From assembly GCA_025094145.1 (NCBI GenBank), contig JALLLS010000013.1, positions 248,001-312,000 of the forward strand: a stretch of DNA of 64,000 nucleotides, read 5' to 3'. The notes beneath the pieces are model-generated. The model made no database searches, had not been told where the DNA came from, and worked only from the letters and a program-made list of their open reading frames with translations. Position 1 is the stretch's first letter, and each line of letters starts with the position of its first letter. This DNA is from Spinellus fusiger (taxonomy: Eukaryota > Mucoromycota > Mucoromycetes > Mucorales > Phycomycetaceae). The translations under genes were made by a program, and so were the position numbers. Positions 12,288 through 23,655 of this stretch are shown here, piece by piece.

Positions 12288-14970
12288 TACACACCAGGAG
12301 ATTTTTCTGGCTTTTGGGCGGGGATATCTCCTTCCCTTTACGTCTAAAAATTTCTTACCTCTTATGGAACTGTGTTTAAAATCAAAAGGTCTGAAGTATC
12401 TAAATTATTATTTCCTTTTGTGGATATCTCAATATTAAATTGTATTATCAATAAAATATATTGTTTATGGATAAAATTGTTTATTATAATAGTATAGGTA
12501 ATACTATAGTATGACTATAGCTACTGCCCAAGTGTATTCCTTCATAGCAATAGAGTCTATACCCTAGAAGCCTTGTGCTTTATACTTGGAAGATAGATAA
12601 ATATGCTCAGGATTATACCATAGACAGCCTAGACACCTTAGACAGTATAGAAGGAAAAAGACCACCTGAGACTGACTTAAGAAAGAGTCTTAACTTATCT
12701 AATAACAGAAGAGTGTATTAGTAATAATTCAATCGAGAGAGATAGTATGCTTACCTTGTACTTCATACTTGTCTTGAGAATAATTATTCATATATCATCT
12801 ATTAGAAGAAGAGTCAGTACTATGTCTTGTGGATTACATTGAACTCAAGCCCAGATAAAGATACTGCTTACCTTTTTATCTCAAGAATAGAATTTGGTGG
12901 TGCCTATCACCTTTTATTGTTTCTCTTTGTTGATAATAGTACAATACCTTGCTTAGTTATGCCCATCTTAACAAGTACTTAAATATTAAGTTGTATGTGT
13001 AGTGTGAGAAATAACAGAATAATAACAGACCAGAGAATAGAAAATATTTTCATTCTGGTGAGGTATCACTTTAGCCTTTACTTTCCTATAATTAAGTCAA
13101 AATTCATAAGTTAGATTTACAAGTCAAACAATTCACACTCTATTTGCCTTGAGCCTAAAGCCCAGTATTATAAATAATACCTTGTTGTCATCAAGTACTA
13201 TTGTTAATACCAATTACAATAAGATAGTTACTGAAGTGATTATGAATATTGAGTCAATGAATGTCTATAATGCTCTTAATATAAGTAAGCTTGGTTCTAT
13301 TTTATGGACAATGACCACTAAAGTTAATTCCGTGTGAGTCCTACAATAAATCTTTCTTAAGCAGTGTCATACTGCAAAAAGTATGGGCTTATGGATAGCA
13401 CATGTTAAACATTAAATGCAGTGATTGAGTTACAATGTCAGTTTTGCTTCTTCCTTTTCTCCAACTTTATAGTGTTTAATTACACAGTCCATAGTCAATG
13501 CTAAGACAGACAGGCAGTGAAAAGGTTCTTTTCAAACACATTAGCCAACCAAAGAAATAATATTATTTCATTGTTCATGTATTTCCCTTTATATCCCAAA
13601 AATATTCTGTTGCTATGAGATAAGAGGCACGTAGGACCTCTTAAGACTGGTCACTCATACGGAGATTAAGAGAAAAGAGAAGGGTATGGAGTGACAGAAG
13701 GCAAACTTGTGATTGGAATAATAATGGCACCCTATGGGAATACAGAAAGAAAACAAGTCGAGAACAAGAAACAGTTAGCTACTCAAGTACTTAAAGCCTA
13801 TCTTAGTACAAAGGCTGGTCTAGGGAAATCAAAGAGGGTACATGAACAGGAACATAACATACAATTTGAGCACAACTGGTAACTAGGCAACTGTTCTTTA
13901 AGCAACTCTTTTCTTTCTAGAATGTTGTTGTAGTCTGCATTACTTTGGTAGTTCTGATTAAGCAAATGACTTGTGAAATTTCGTATTGTTCTCTTCTGTT
14001 CGGATATTAATATCTGCTAATTACACTGTCTGTTGTTCTTCATAACTTCTACCCTCTTTAACTTGTTTGTTTTTGTCTGGCATATAAACCAACAGTTGTG
14101 ATCTAGTGAGTATATGTTTATTATGTCTGACATGTTAGTCAGTTTCTATTGTATATTATTTTACTATAATAAACCCAGTGAATCTGTTACAAAGACAAAG
14201 GCAAGAAGGTGCTAGTACAAGGGTAATACGATACACACATAGAGTACGTTGATACATCTCGAACTAATTGTTTTTACTATTATTTTATTAGTGAAAAGGG
14301 GTATTAGCACCTAAAAGGATTGGAGTATGATCCTACCAAACTGCCTGTAATTGCTTATGGCACAGGAATGAAGGTAAAAGATGCTACCAAGTTTAAAGGT
14401 CATCGTGTTGATTTACTAAGAATTTTATATCAATCATTGAAAAAAAGAGACAAAAGAATGGTGATCTTCTTATGGTTGATGTTGATAAGTTCCGAACATC
14501 GAGGGTAAACATGATTGACTTCTCACCCAATATGAAAAGCTCTTCTAACAGCTACTCTTATTTTTGTTCTCAAGATCTTCCACACTTATAACAAAAAAAA
14601 CCTCACCGAGGTATTAGTGAATTTCAACAATATCCACACTTGCCAAAGTTGCGGAATTGTTTGGAACAGAGATGTGAATGCATCAAAGAATATTTATACA
14701 ATCACAGAAGAGGGTTTAAAGGGTCACTACAGACCAGTTCTATTCTTTTCTACATAATAGATATTTGTATTCATATTATATATCACCATATCCAAAGCGG
14801 TTTCCTCTGGGATTCAGATATTTACAGGTAAATCTACATAATAATATTTATTTAAAAACTAGCATGAATACATCTCAATTTATTTTTTCTCCTTTTCAAA
14901 TCAATGTCATTTCTTAAACAATTGTAGTCTGACTATTTCCTTTTATATCCTAAAGATCTCCTGGTGTGTA
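12288..14970 (+). mobile_element. Fanzor-type Tc1/mariner-like DNA transposon, copy A
   Basis: The element is bounded by TA dinucleotides and inverted ends: left TACACACCAGGAGAT, right ATCTCCTGGTGTGTA. The left terminal region continues TTTTTCTGGCTTTTGGGCGG and recurs at copies B, C, D and E. The first ~1.3 kb (to about 13600) aligns by eye along its length with copy B, including an internal copy of the right-end motif near 13531-13600. The last part carries the Fanzor C-terminal fragment. No transposase for its own mobility was recognised. It lies between the divergent TM9SF and MPDU1 genes and has no intact long ORF. Confidence 0.8.
14319..14745 (+). pseudogene. Fanzor (eukaryotic TnpB-like) nuclease, C-terminal fragment
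   Basis: Read across one frameshift near 14458 and stops further on, this fragment shows the C-terminal order of Fanzor/TnpB proteins. First comes a VIAYGTGMKVKD block with KFKGHR, next DKFRTSRV (the RuvC-adjacent D-[EK]-[FY]-[KR]-T-S motif). A zinc-ribbon half CQSCG and the RuvC-III signature VWNRDVNASKNI follow. The first zinc-ribbon cysteine pair expected just after TSRV is not visible (VNMID instead), another sign of decay. Fanzors are RNA-guided DNA endonucleases carried by eukaryotic transposons and viruses. This copy lacks the N-terminal wedge/REC and RuvC-I regions, so it should be inactive. The family call rests on motif order recognised by eye. Confidence 0.75.
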
Positions 14971-15063
14971 AATGAGGTGAAGAAACGGTCATTGGCCAAT
15001 GAAAAAATAAAAAATAAAACGTTGGTCTCTCTTTGGATATCGCTGTGTTGATGGGGGCAAAAG

Positions 15064-15975
15064 GTGAAACATCAAAATAAACACCGACAAATCCAAAGGG
15101 ACTTGCAAAACAGCGTCCCCTCAAAAAGCATGTCACAAATACATTCTTCTTTCTCGTTCTCCATGAAGCAGTGGATAGCACTATCTGTCTTGTGGAGCGT
15201 ATCTGAAGCCACTCCGATTCCTTATGCCCACTATTTCGATAAAAAGATGATGCTGCCTTCGCTGCTGATGGATCCACTGGTGGCCCTGATAGGCGAAACA
15301 TGCTATGGATCATTAATAGAGGATTTCCATATCACAGACTGGCATTGTATCCGATATGCTCTTTCCAAAGGACTGGGGTTTGGTATTGTTGTTGGAAGCT
15401 CAATTGTCAAAGTGCCCCAGATTCTGACTATTCTCTCAAAGAAATCCTCAGAGGGACTTTCCTTGGCCTCCTTCTTCATTGAGACCATGGCTTACTGTAT
15501 TGCCCTTGCCTACAATGTACGGCAGCACAACCCATTTAGCACCTTTGGAGAAGTGGTTTTTATGACCCTACAAGACATTGCCATTACTGTGCTTATTCTC
15601 TACTATACGCAGCAAAGAGGGCTGGCTGTAGTGACTGGACTTGGGTTCTTTTTCATTTTATACTCTCTCTCTTCACCATGGATGCCTTCTTGGTGGATGT
15701 CGGGCCTGTATGCGACGACCATCCCCCTGAGTCTGGCTAGCAAAGTTCCTCAGATTTATGCGAATTGGCAAAACACGTCCACAGGTCAATTGTCGGTGTT
15801 TGCTGTTCTCAACTATTTTGCAGGCAGCACAGCACGCGTTTTTACAACATGGACTGAATTAGAAGATCCTCTCATGTTAGGAGGCAATGTGTTGGCCAGT
15901 CTATTGAATGCTGTTCTTGTTCTGCAGGTGATTCTTTACTGGAACAAAGAGAGCAAGGTTTCCAAGGCAGACTGA
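15064..15975 (+). CDS. MPDU1-like PQ-loop membrane protein (dolichol-phosphate-mannose utilisation)
   Basis: This is a single-exon ER membrane protein of the MPDU1/Lec35 family, needed for use of dolichol-phosphate-mannose and -glucose in N-glycan and GPI synthesis. Two PQ-loop repeats are visible: LSKGLGFGIVVGSSIVKVPQ with KKSSEGLSL, and ASKVPQIYANWQNTSTGQLS. ARVFTTWTELEDPLM is the conserved segment before the last helix. The tail is WNKESKVSKAD. The frame starts at 15064 (303 aa), but ATGs at 15130, 15163 or 15247 give lengths nearer the ~250 aa family norm and are more likely starts. The right end of transposon copy A lies 94 bp upstream of 15064, so its promoter is partly transposon-derived. 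Confidence 0.9.
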   Translation: MKHQNKHRQIQRDLQNSVPSKSMSQIHSSFSFSMKQWIALSVLWSVSEATPIPYAHYFDKKMMLPSLLMDPLVALIGETCYGSLIEDFHITDWHCIRYALSKGLGFGIVVGSSIVKVPQILTILSKKSSEGLSLASFFIETMAYCIALAYNVRQHNPFSTFGEVVFMTLQDIAITVLILYYTQQRGLAVVTGLGFFFILYSLSSPWMPSWWMSGLYATTIPLSLASKVPQIYANWQNTSTGQLSVFAVLNYFAGSTARVFTTWTELEDPLMLGGNVLASLLNAVLVLQVILYWNKESKVSKAD

Positions 15976-16846
15976 TCTTATCTGCTTGGTTATGATCTTA
16001 TCTGATCTGATCTTATATTAGATATGAAAAGATGAAAAAGGTAGAAGAATATAAAATATAAATGAATAAATAACACTAAGAACACCAAGAATACTGCATT
16101 GACTCTGTTGAGGGAGTGTCTTTTACACTGATAGGCGATGACTACAGTACAGAAAGACTGTCTTTATACTGGTTATACTATTAATATATGGCTCAGCCCT
16201 TTGTGACCATAAGCATCTTCTCTCTGTTGTACCTGTCTCAAGAGATAAGGTTCAATGGAACAGAAGCTTCTTATACAAGTCGACTTGGTTGAGTAATTAG
16301 GCTTAGTTTTTCCGCTGGGTTGTGATACACATTGTCTCTGCTTATTAATAAGAACCCAGTCTCCCAACAAATCAACAGGGCAAAGCCAACAAACAGACAA
16401 ACTATAATAAGTAAAGAAAGACAGAAAGAAAAATAAGAAAAATAAGAAAAATAAGAAAAATAAGCCTATTACTTTTAGGTTATAGACTCAATAAACCCTT
16501 GTCCTCTATCGCATTGTTCTTTCATACTATAGAAAACAGAACTATACCATTTACAAAAGAAGACAGGATTTTGTAAGGCCACTTTACTGTCTAATGAGAT
16601 TGAACTAGAGCTGACTACCCTTTGCTATTCTATAACAAACAATGGAGTGTCTTCTTCTGTTGTTCACTTGTCATTGATTTCATCTGCAGTGTGAGAGTGA
16701 ATATCTTTACTTTGGCATACACTCTTTGGATAACCAATAATATAGAATACATACAATATCACTATAGATAGTCCGCTTAGTGTGATGATAATTCTCTTCC
16801 CTAACCACAATGTCTCTTATGATAAGGACCAACTTTGTTTAATCTA
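15976..16846. other. Spacer, no gene recognised
   Basis: AT-rich DNA with short AATAAGAAA repeats near 16427-16462. A minus-strand 75-aa frame at 16173-16400 has no recognisable features. Confidence 0.55.
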
Positions 16847-18276
16847 TACACCCAAAGATGTTTGGGATATAAAAGGAAATATCTTGAGAATGAAATTATA
16901 ATACTATTATGATTGGCTAATGTGTTTGAAAAGGCCTTTTCGACATCTGCCTATTTTAGCAATAGCTGTTGACTGCAATTAAACGCTGTAAAGTTGGATA
17001 TAAAAGGAAGAAGTAAAGCTATTATTAAAACACAGTTATTGAATCTATTGTTTAACATAATGTTATTATTAAGCCCACAATATTTGCAATATGACACTGC
17101 TTGGGAAAGATTTATTACAGAACCCATATTGAATTAATTCTAGTAGTCATTGTCCAAAAGAGAAAAGCGGATGTAATTGTATTAAGAACAGAGTAGCCAT
17201 TCATTGACTTAATATTCATAATCACCTCAACTATCTCATTGTAACTGGTATTAACAATAGTACTTAATGATAACAAGGTATTGTTTCTAATGTTGCCCTT
17301 TAGGTTCAAGGCAAATAGAGTGTGAATTGTTTGACTTGTGAATTTCATGAGTAGAAGCTAAAATGCATACATCACCAGGATAGAGACAAAATCATCATTT
17401 GTTTTGATATTCCCCTCCTTTTGTTATTTCTTACACTGTCCATACAATTTGATATTTATGTATTCGTCAAGATGAGCATAACTAATCAAGGTATTGTACT
17501 ATTATTAACAAAGAAAAACAATAGAAGAAAGTGATAGACACTACCAAAGGCTATTCTAGTGATAAATAGATAAACAGTATCTTTATCTGGGCTTGATATC
17601 ATTGTAATCCACAAGACACTCATTGTATTATTAAAAAATAAAGACTCCTTTCAAGTCAGTCCCAAGTAGTCTTCTATACTGTCAATACTGTCTAGGGTAT
17701 ATTACTAAGCATGTATATCTATCTCTCAAGATCAAATCACTAGACATTTAGGGTGTAGATTCTATTTCTATGAAGGAATGCACTTAGGCGGTGGTTATAG
17801 TCATAATATAGTATTAGCTATATTATTATGATAAACAATTTTTTTTTTACTGATAATGTCATAAAGACATCTTCTATCATTGGAACTATAACCCTTTGTT
17901 GGGAATGATAATTCCTACTACTAAGCTGAGAAGGAGATGCCATCGAGTAGTAAGGAACAATGATAGTTTATAGTATTCAATAACATACTCATGAAGCTAA
18001 ATACTATTAGTAGAAAAGTATAAAACATGTATAAATAATAAATAATAAACATCAGAGTTTAACTGTCTATTAACTGATAAGTTTTTCTTTGGACTAAAAG
18101 GCTATTGACGATAATAATACAATTTGATATTATGGTATTCCATAAAAAGAAATAATAGCTTGGACATCTGCAAGCCTTTAGATTTTAAACACAGTTCGAT
18201 AAGACTCGAGATCGAAAATATCACAAAAGGAAGGAGATATCACCGCCTAAAAGCCAGAAAAATCTCCTGGCGTGTA
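16847..18276 (-). mobile_element. Non-autonomous derivative of the Fanzor-type element, copy B
   Basis: Inverse orientation to copy A. The left end is TACACCCAAAGATGTTTGGG and the right end AAAATCTCCTGGCGTGTA, both at TA. It matches the first 1.3 kb of copy A along its length, including the conserved right-end motif GGCTAATGTGTTTGA (16915-16929). It has no Fanzor or transposase remnant and so behaves as a deletion derivative. A 260-bp MITE is inserted inside at about 17855-18118. Confidence 0.75.
17855..18118. mobile_element. ~260-bp MITE-like repeat, copy 1 (nested in copy B)
   Basis: This block interrupts sequence that is continuous in copies A and C (TTGTATTATCAATAAAA). Related blocks occur at 39912-40172 and 44206-44464 in reverse orientation. 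Ends carry GTCRTAAAGRC at one side and GTCAATAGCC/GTCGTCTTTGG at the other. No coding capacity. Confidence 0.6.
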
Positions 18277-18604
18277 CAGAACATAGTCATGGAAGATGGA
18301 GATTTACGGACTTTGTATATATAGACGCCTATTATATTTATACCAATCATACTCGATTGGAGTTTATAGCACTGACATATTCACCACAGAGGCAGTATCA
18401 CTAATTCAAAGACAGCATTCCCCCATAAGGTAGAAGAGTAGTCTTCTCATTTTATGGGGAGCACGTGCCTCGATACAATAAGTTGAGTTAATTACAAAGC
18501 ATAAAGCACTTTATCTTAACTTATAGAGTGGATTTGTTTATATTCTCTTGTTCTTTTATTACCCTTTTTCTCTTTATTTCTTCTCCAGTCTACAGTTAAC
18601 TCCT
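18277..18604. other. Spacer upstream of the thioesterase gene
   Basis: No gene recognised. The pyrimidine-rich stretch near 18540-18600, just before the start codon, is typical of promoters here. Confidence 0.5.
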
Positions 18605-19566
18605 ATGGGAATAGAACAACAGGAATTTGATTCGAATCATGAATTGATTCATGCAGATAAGCAGCAAGATTCTGCCTTGACAAGTGCCAAAGCCTATTTA
18701 GATGCTATGTCATTAGTGAAGGAGTATCGTTCCAATGAAGAAATGATTGAAATAGAAGCCTATAGCCATTTCAAGGATAGTGCAAAAGCCTGTTCTTTAA
18801 CTGCTACTGTAAGTTCTCGACTGTATTTTATTATTTATTATTTATATTATTTATATTATTTATTATTTATATTATTTGTTATTATTTATTATTATTTTTA
18901 TTATTTCCATTTTGATGTTTATATCCATGTTCTATTTTCCATGTTCTGTTTCTAATCTTTCTAATTTGCTCATTCTTTTTTAACCCTTCTCCATGCTGCT
19001 GGGTGGCTTATTTATCCTAGACACTCCGAGGGATTGGAAAGATTGTCATTGCACCTATAATGTTCTTCAACAAAGCCATGACACAAGTCACAGTGATTTG
19101 CCATTTAGGGAAGAACTTGTGCGGTCATCGTGGCATTATTCATGGAGGTTTACTAGCCACCCTTCTGGATGAAGTGCTTGGCTGTGTAGTAAGTACAACA
19201 CACAATGAAGAGGAGGGGGAAAGAGAATACCATGGCATTCTGACTCAGAAGATGAACATCTAGGCCTATTCTTCTATGCCTAGTAAGACTGGATTTACTG
19301 CCAATCTTAATGTTGACTATCGTAAGCCTGTCTTGGCAGACCAATGGGTTGTCCTACGTGGCGAATTGGAGAGATCTGAGGGTCGCAAGGCCTATACTAA
19401 GGCATGGGTGGAGAGTGAAGAAGGTGTTGTGTATGTAGAAGCCAAAGCATTGTATATTTCTCCCAAGGTGCCAAACACAGCCACCAATACATTTATACCC
19501 GAGTCCTTCCATAGTAGTGATACTGTGGATTCTGCAAAGGATGAAACTATCCCAACCCTTGGATAG
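18605..19566 (+). CDS. Hotdog-fold acyl-CoA thioesterase (PaaI/4HBT, THEM4-like)
   Basis: Three exons (18605-18808, 19021-19188, 19264-19566) encode about 224 aa. The catalytic hotdog segment is in exons 2-3: CGHRGIIHGGLLATLLDEVL carries the HGG-x-x-x-x-x-x-D/E signature of the THEM4/PaaI thioesterases, followed by TANLNVDYRKPVLADQW, the paired beta strands of the fold. The N-terminal ~70 residues are acidic and may be a leader or regulatory segment. It is expected to hydrolyse acyl-CoA thioesters; chain-length preference and compartment cannot be read. An upstream in-frame ATG at 18548 adds a Phe/Tyr-rich stretch that looks non-coding, so 18605 is preferred. Confidence 0.9.
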
Positions 19567-19984
19567 GCAGGCTGTATTGTTTTTCTAGTTTGATCTTATG
19601 CTTTACTTACATCAGTTATGACGTCTGTGCCATTCGAATGACACTACATAAAATAACTATAGAGACTGTTCTATTGTAGCTATAATCTGACAAATATTCT
19701 GGATCAAATCTAGCCTATCTGTGAATAAGATAAATGTTCTTTCTTCATTCTTTTTTCTTTTCATTTTCTCACTCTTTATAATTACTCATTCTTTTTGATA
19801 TATCTCTATTTAATCCTTCTTTCTCTTTTTCAACTTTTATAATATATCCTATATATCCTATATATCTTATATTATATATCTTATATTATATCTACATCCC
19901 ACTGAATGCTGCTCTGATTCTCAAGGCAGATCCCATCTATTGTTTTTATCACTGTATTATTATTGTTATATATTTTATTTTCTC
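19567..19984. other. Spacer between thioesterase and glycosyltransferase
   Basis: AT-rich with TATATCCTATATATC-type repeats near 19845-19890; no gene. It likely holds the terminator of the first gene and promoter of the second. Confidence 0.5.
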
Positions 19985-21847
19985 ATGTCCCACCTGTCCT
20001 CCCCCTCAGAATGGGTTGCACCTCTTGTCCCTCTGCTATCCCTGGCGGTGCTTCCACTAGGTCCACTGTTCTTTCCAAAGGCCTATCTTGGTCTTCTCTT
20101 TGTATATTTCACTCTCTTTCTGTACACACAGGCCAACCATGTATGTAAGTTCTGGATCACATCCCGCAAAATACAAGCAACCATCCGCAAATGGAATGCT
20201 AAGCAGCCTCGGTACAAGTCAACGCATACCATCTATGAGGAAGGGGTGTCGGAAAATGAAATCGAGATGGAGATGGCTCTACAGAGTCATTTACCATTCC
20301 ACTACTCCTATGCCTTTATTGTGCCGAATTACTGTGAGCCAGAAGGACTGTTACGAGACACAATTGAACGTATAGCAAGTCATTCGTAAGTGGAAATTTA
20401 TATAAATATAAGAGTACAAGTGTTCTGTGTGGGGAGAGGAAAGGAGATTTCTCTTCTTTTTTTTTTTGCTATTATTCTAGACTCCCATAGAATCCCATAG
20501 AAATAGAGAAAGGATAGGTAATTGACTCAATGGATGACTCACCTGTTCTGTCTCCTTGATAGTCATGCAAGTACTCATTATTACATCCTGCTTGCCATGG
20601 AAGCCTCTGAACCAGACTACCAGGAAAAGGGGCGTCGTCTTCAACAGCATTTTGAAGGGAGATTTGCCCATTTTATTGTCACTGGTCATCCCTGCAATAT
20701 TCCTGGTGAATCTCGAGGCAAGGGATCCAATGTTGCCTATGCTGCACGGTTTGGTTGCAAGGAGTTGGTGGAGCGTGGTGTCGATAAAAGTAGAGTCATA
20801 CTGACAGTGACAGATGCTGATTCTGCTATTCCTGAGTTATATGTTCATGAAGTGGAAGAAGCCTTGGTCCGGTCCGATGATCCTTACTGTTTATTACTTG
20901 CCCCTCCCATCTTCTTTTCTCGCAACTGTTTCCATGTCCCTGCTGCTGTCAGAGTGACGGATATTACATGGTCTGCTATGGTCATGTCCAATCTCAGCAA
21001 CAGTTGTGGCATGTCGTTTCCTTGTTCTACCTACAGCCTCTCCATGGCCCTAGCCGAGCGTGTGGATTACTGGGACACGGATGCCGATGCTGTGGGAGAG
21101 GACATGCACATGTGGTTAAAATGCTTCTTCAAGACTAATGGAAAAGTCCGTACTGCTCCCATCTACGTTCCTATCAATCTCACCAATGTCCAGGCCGATG
21201 GCTACTTCTCCAATGTCAATGCTCGCTATGTCCAGGCCAAACGCCACTACAATGGTGTGGCCGATGTGGCTTACACTCTCAAGTCTGCCTTTGCTACTCT
21301 CGGCCAGTCTGAGGGTCCATACCTGGAGCAGGAAGAGGGCTCCTTTCTTGACTTGGCATCTGCAAGTGCCAACTTCACTTCACTTGCTTGGGACGATAAG
21401 TTGCGTGTTTGCTTTTTGATCTTGGAAGCCCATATGATTCCTGCTACTTCAGGATGGCTTATGTTTGCTGCTGTGCCATTGATGCAGTTTCTTCTTTTTC
21501 CGCCCTTCCATACCTTGGCCTTTGTGGATCCCTCACAGAATCCAGTGCTCACCTCCGAATTATTCGGCCAGCTGTGGTCCATGGTGAGGATTGTCTCTCT
21601 TCTCCTTCCCTTTCCTTTGTTTGCTACACTTGCCATTTATGAGCATCTGCATCGTACCATTGATCATGAGTTTCTGCAGAAGAAAGAGTCAAGACGGTGG
21701 AGACATTTGCTGGATTATACAATGCTACCTGTGGCTGCTTGGTTGTTTATGACTCTGCCTTCTACACTTGCTTGTGTAAAGCGGCTACTGAAACGCGAGG
21801 AACGTTATATTGTCGCCAAGAAGTTCTTTGAGGAAACACTAGCCTGA
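19985..21847 (+). CDS. Membrane glycosyltransferase, family 2-like
   Basis: Two exons (19985-20385, 20563-21847) encode about 561 aa. Two hydrophobic helices near the N-terminus precede a cytosolic catalytic domain with RGKGSNVAYAARFG, the DxD-like VTDADSAIPE and a downstream VGEDMHMWLKCF (the acidic ED pair used by inverting GT2 enzymes). Three or more C-terminal membrane helices follow. Sugar donor and product are unknown; the layout recalls fungal GT2-like proteins acting on cell-wall or secreted glycans. The start at 19985 (MSHLSSPSEW) is preferred over an upstream ATG at 19940 that adds a Tyr-rich, probably untranslated stretch. Confidence 0.88.
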
Positions 21848-22353
21848 TGTTTCTCCTGGTAGGATTCTTCTGATAGAATAGAGCCTTGGGAGGAGAGGCA
21901 CAAGAGTGTCTACACTTGAATAGATTGTCTATTATTATTATTTTGAATATATCCTTTATTATTTTCTGGTTCTCTAGCAAAGTAGCAGACAATGGAAGTC
22001 CTGTGTTCTCTCTTTTTATCATTGGGTGTGAAAATGTAGTTTAAAAGGAGAACAGGGTTGCTCAAGACACACCAATATGTCATGTAGAGTCATCTTGTGA
22101 CATTATTGGCTGGGTTAGTGAGTAGAATTGAGTTTTAGGCAGGAAGTGTTGGAAATAGGTGTGGAGATGTCTATAACATAAAGGATAATTTCATGCATGG
22201 TAGTTATTTATAGCACAACAATTATAATGGTAAGTTATAGGAGATATTATATAAATACAATAGGTGATGTGGGTAAGTACGAGTGACTCAAGAGCAGTGG
22301 TGATGAGTGCAGCGATAGTAAAGATAATAGTAAAGATAAAGATAATAATATAC
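21848..22353. other. Spacer before transposon copy C
   Basis: Contains the 3' region of the glycosyltransferase gene and AT-rich DNA with GATAATAGTAAA repeats; no gene recognised. Confidence 0.5.
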
Positions 22354-23013
22354 TACACACCCAAAGATTTTTCTGGCTTTTAGGCGGTGATATTTCTTTC
22401 CTTTTACGTCCATCCCTAATTTTGCCCTTTTATGGAATTGTATTTAAAATCAAAAGGTCTGAAGTATCTAAATTATTATTTCCTTTTGTGGATATCTCAA
22501 TATTAAATTGTATTATCAATAAAACATATTGTTTATGAATAAAATTGTTTATTGTAATAGTATAGCTAATGATATAATGACTATAGCTACTGCCTAAGCA
22601 CACTCCTTCATAGCAATAGAATCTATACCCTAAAGTCCCTGTGTTTTATCCTTAGGAGATAGATAAATATGCTTAGGAGTATAATCTAGATAGTATTGAC
22701 CTTGTAGAAGACCACCTAAGACTGACTTGAAAGGAGTCTTTACTTGCCTAACAACAATACAATGAGTGCCTTGTGGAATACATTGAGCTCAAGCTCAGAT
22801 GAAGACACTGCTTACCTTTTTATCACTAAAACAGTCCTTGGTGGTGTCTATCATCTCCTTCTATTGTTTCTCTTTGTTAATAATAGCACATTACCTTGCT
22901 CAGTCATGCTCATCTTGAAGAGTATTCGGGTGTTAAGTTGTATGTGCAGTGCGGGAAATAACAAGATAATAACAAGACCAAAGAATAAAAAATATTCTTA
23001 TTCTGGTGAGGTA

Positions 23014-23478
23014 TACAGTCCCATACAATAAATGAGTGGACAGAAAATCAATTTTCTATTTCTATTTTACAACTTATTCAAACAATGATTCCAAACAATA
23101 GAAATCAGCCAACTCTTAAACAAGAACATGAAGATAGTCCCATCAAAAGAAGAGAGTATGCTATGTTCATTAGAAGTCAAATCACAGGACAATGGAAAAG
23201 ACATGTTACTTACCAAGAGATTGCTGATTATCTTGATATCCCAAAGAGCACAATGGGTAAGAGTGTCCTATTGTATAAAAACAAAGACTCTGTTACAAAG
23301 CACTGAGCAATATCTTTATAATAAAAATGTAGACAATCAGTTAAAGAAAAACTATTCCAAATCCCGTGTTATTCAATGAACCTTTTATTATGAACATCTT
23401 AGACTGATAGATGTATCTTTATTTTTCAAAAAAAAAAAAAAAAGAATTCTGTCCACTCACTTATTGTATGGGACTGTA
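23014..23478 (+). mobile_element. Nested Tc1-type element, internally deleted (465 bp)
   Basis: Perfect-looking ~28-bp terminal inverted repeats begin TACAGTCCCATACAATAAAT and end in the reverse complement (GTATGGGACTGTA) at TA. It keeps only the N-terminal helix-turn-helix coding part of its transposase. It sits at the same host-element site as the larger nested element in copy D. Confidence 0.85.
23085..23306 (+). pseudogene. Tc1 transposase, N-terminal HTH remnant
   Basis: About 70 residues remain, including ITGQWKRHVTYQEIADYLDI and PKSTMGK, a homeodomain-like Tc1 DNA-binding region. The catalytic DDE/D part is deleted. Its neighbour copy in element D continues into the catalytic region. 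Confidence 0.75.
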
Positions 23479-23655
23479 AATATGCATAGAAAACCGATGG
23501 AATTCACAGTTTCCATTGATAGATATACAAGTTTTATGCTTTGGCACAACTTCTTGGTTTTCAAATCACGGATTGAATCAATGCCATGTGAAAACCAATT
23601 ATAAAACAGAAATAGTATAAAAAGAAAAAGGTCAACTTGTCTTTTATCTTTTCTT

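Noticed and set aside
13691..13882. 63-aa frame inside transposon copy A
   Set aside because: It reads like protein for a stretch (Lys/Glu-rich) but no family was recognised and it is not shared with copies B, C or E; not called as a gene.
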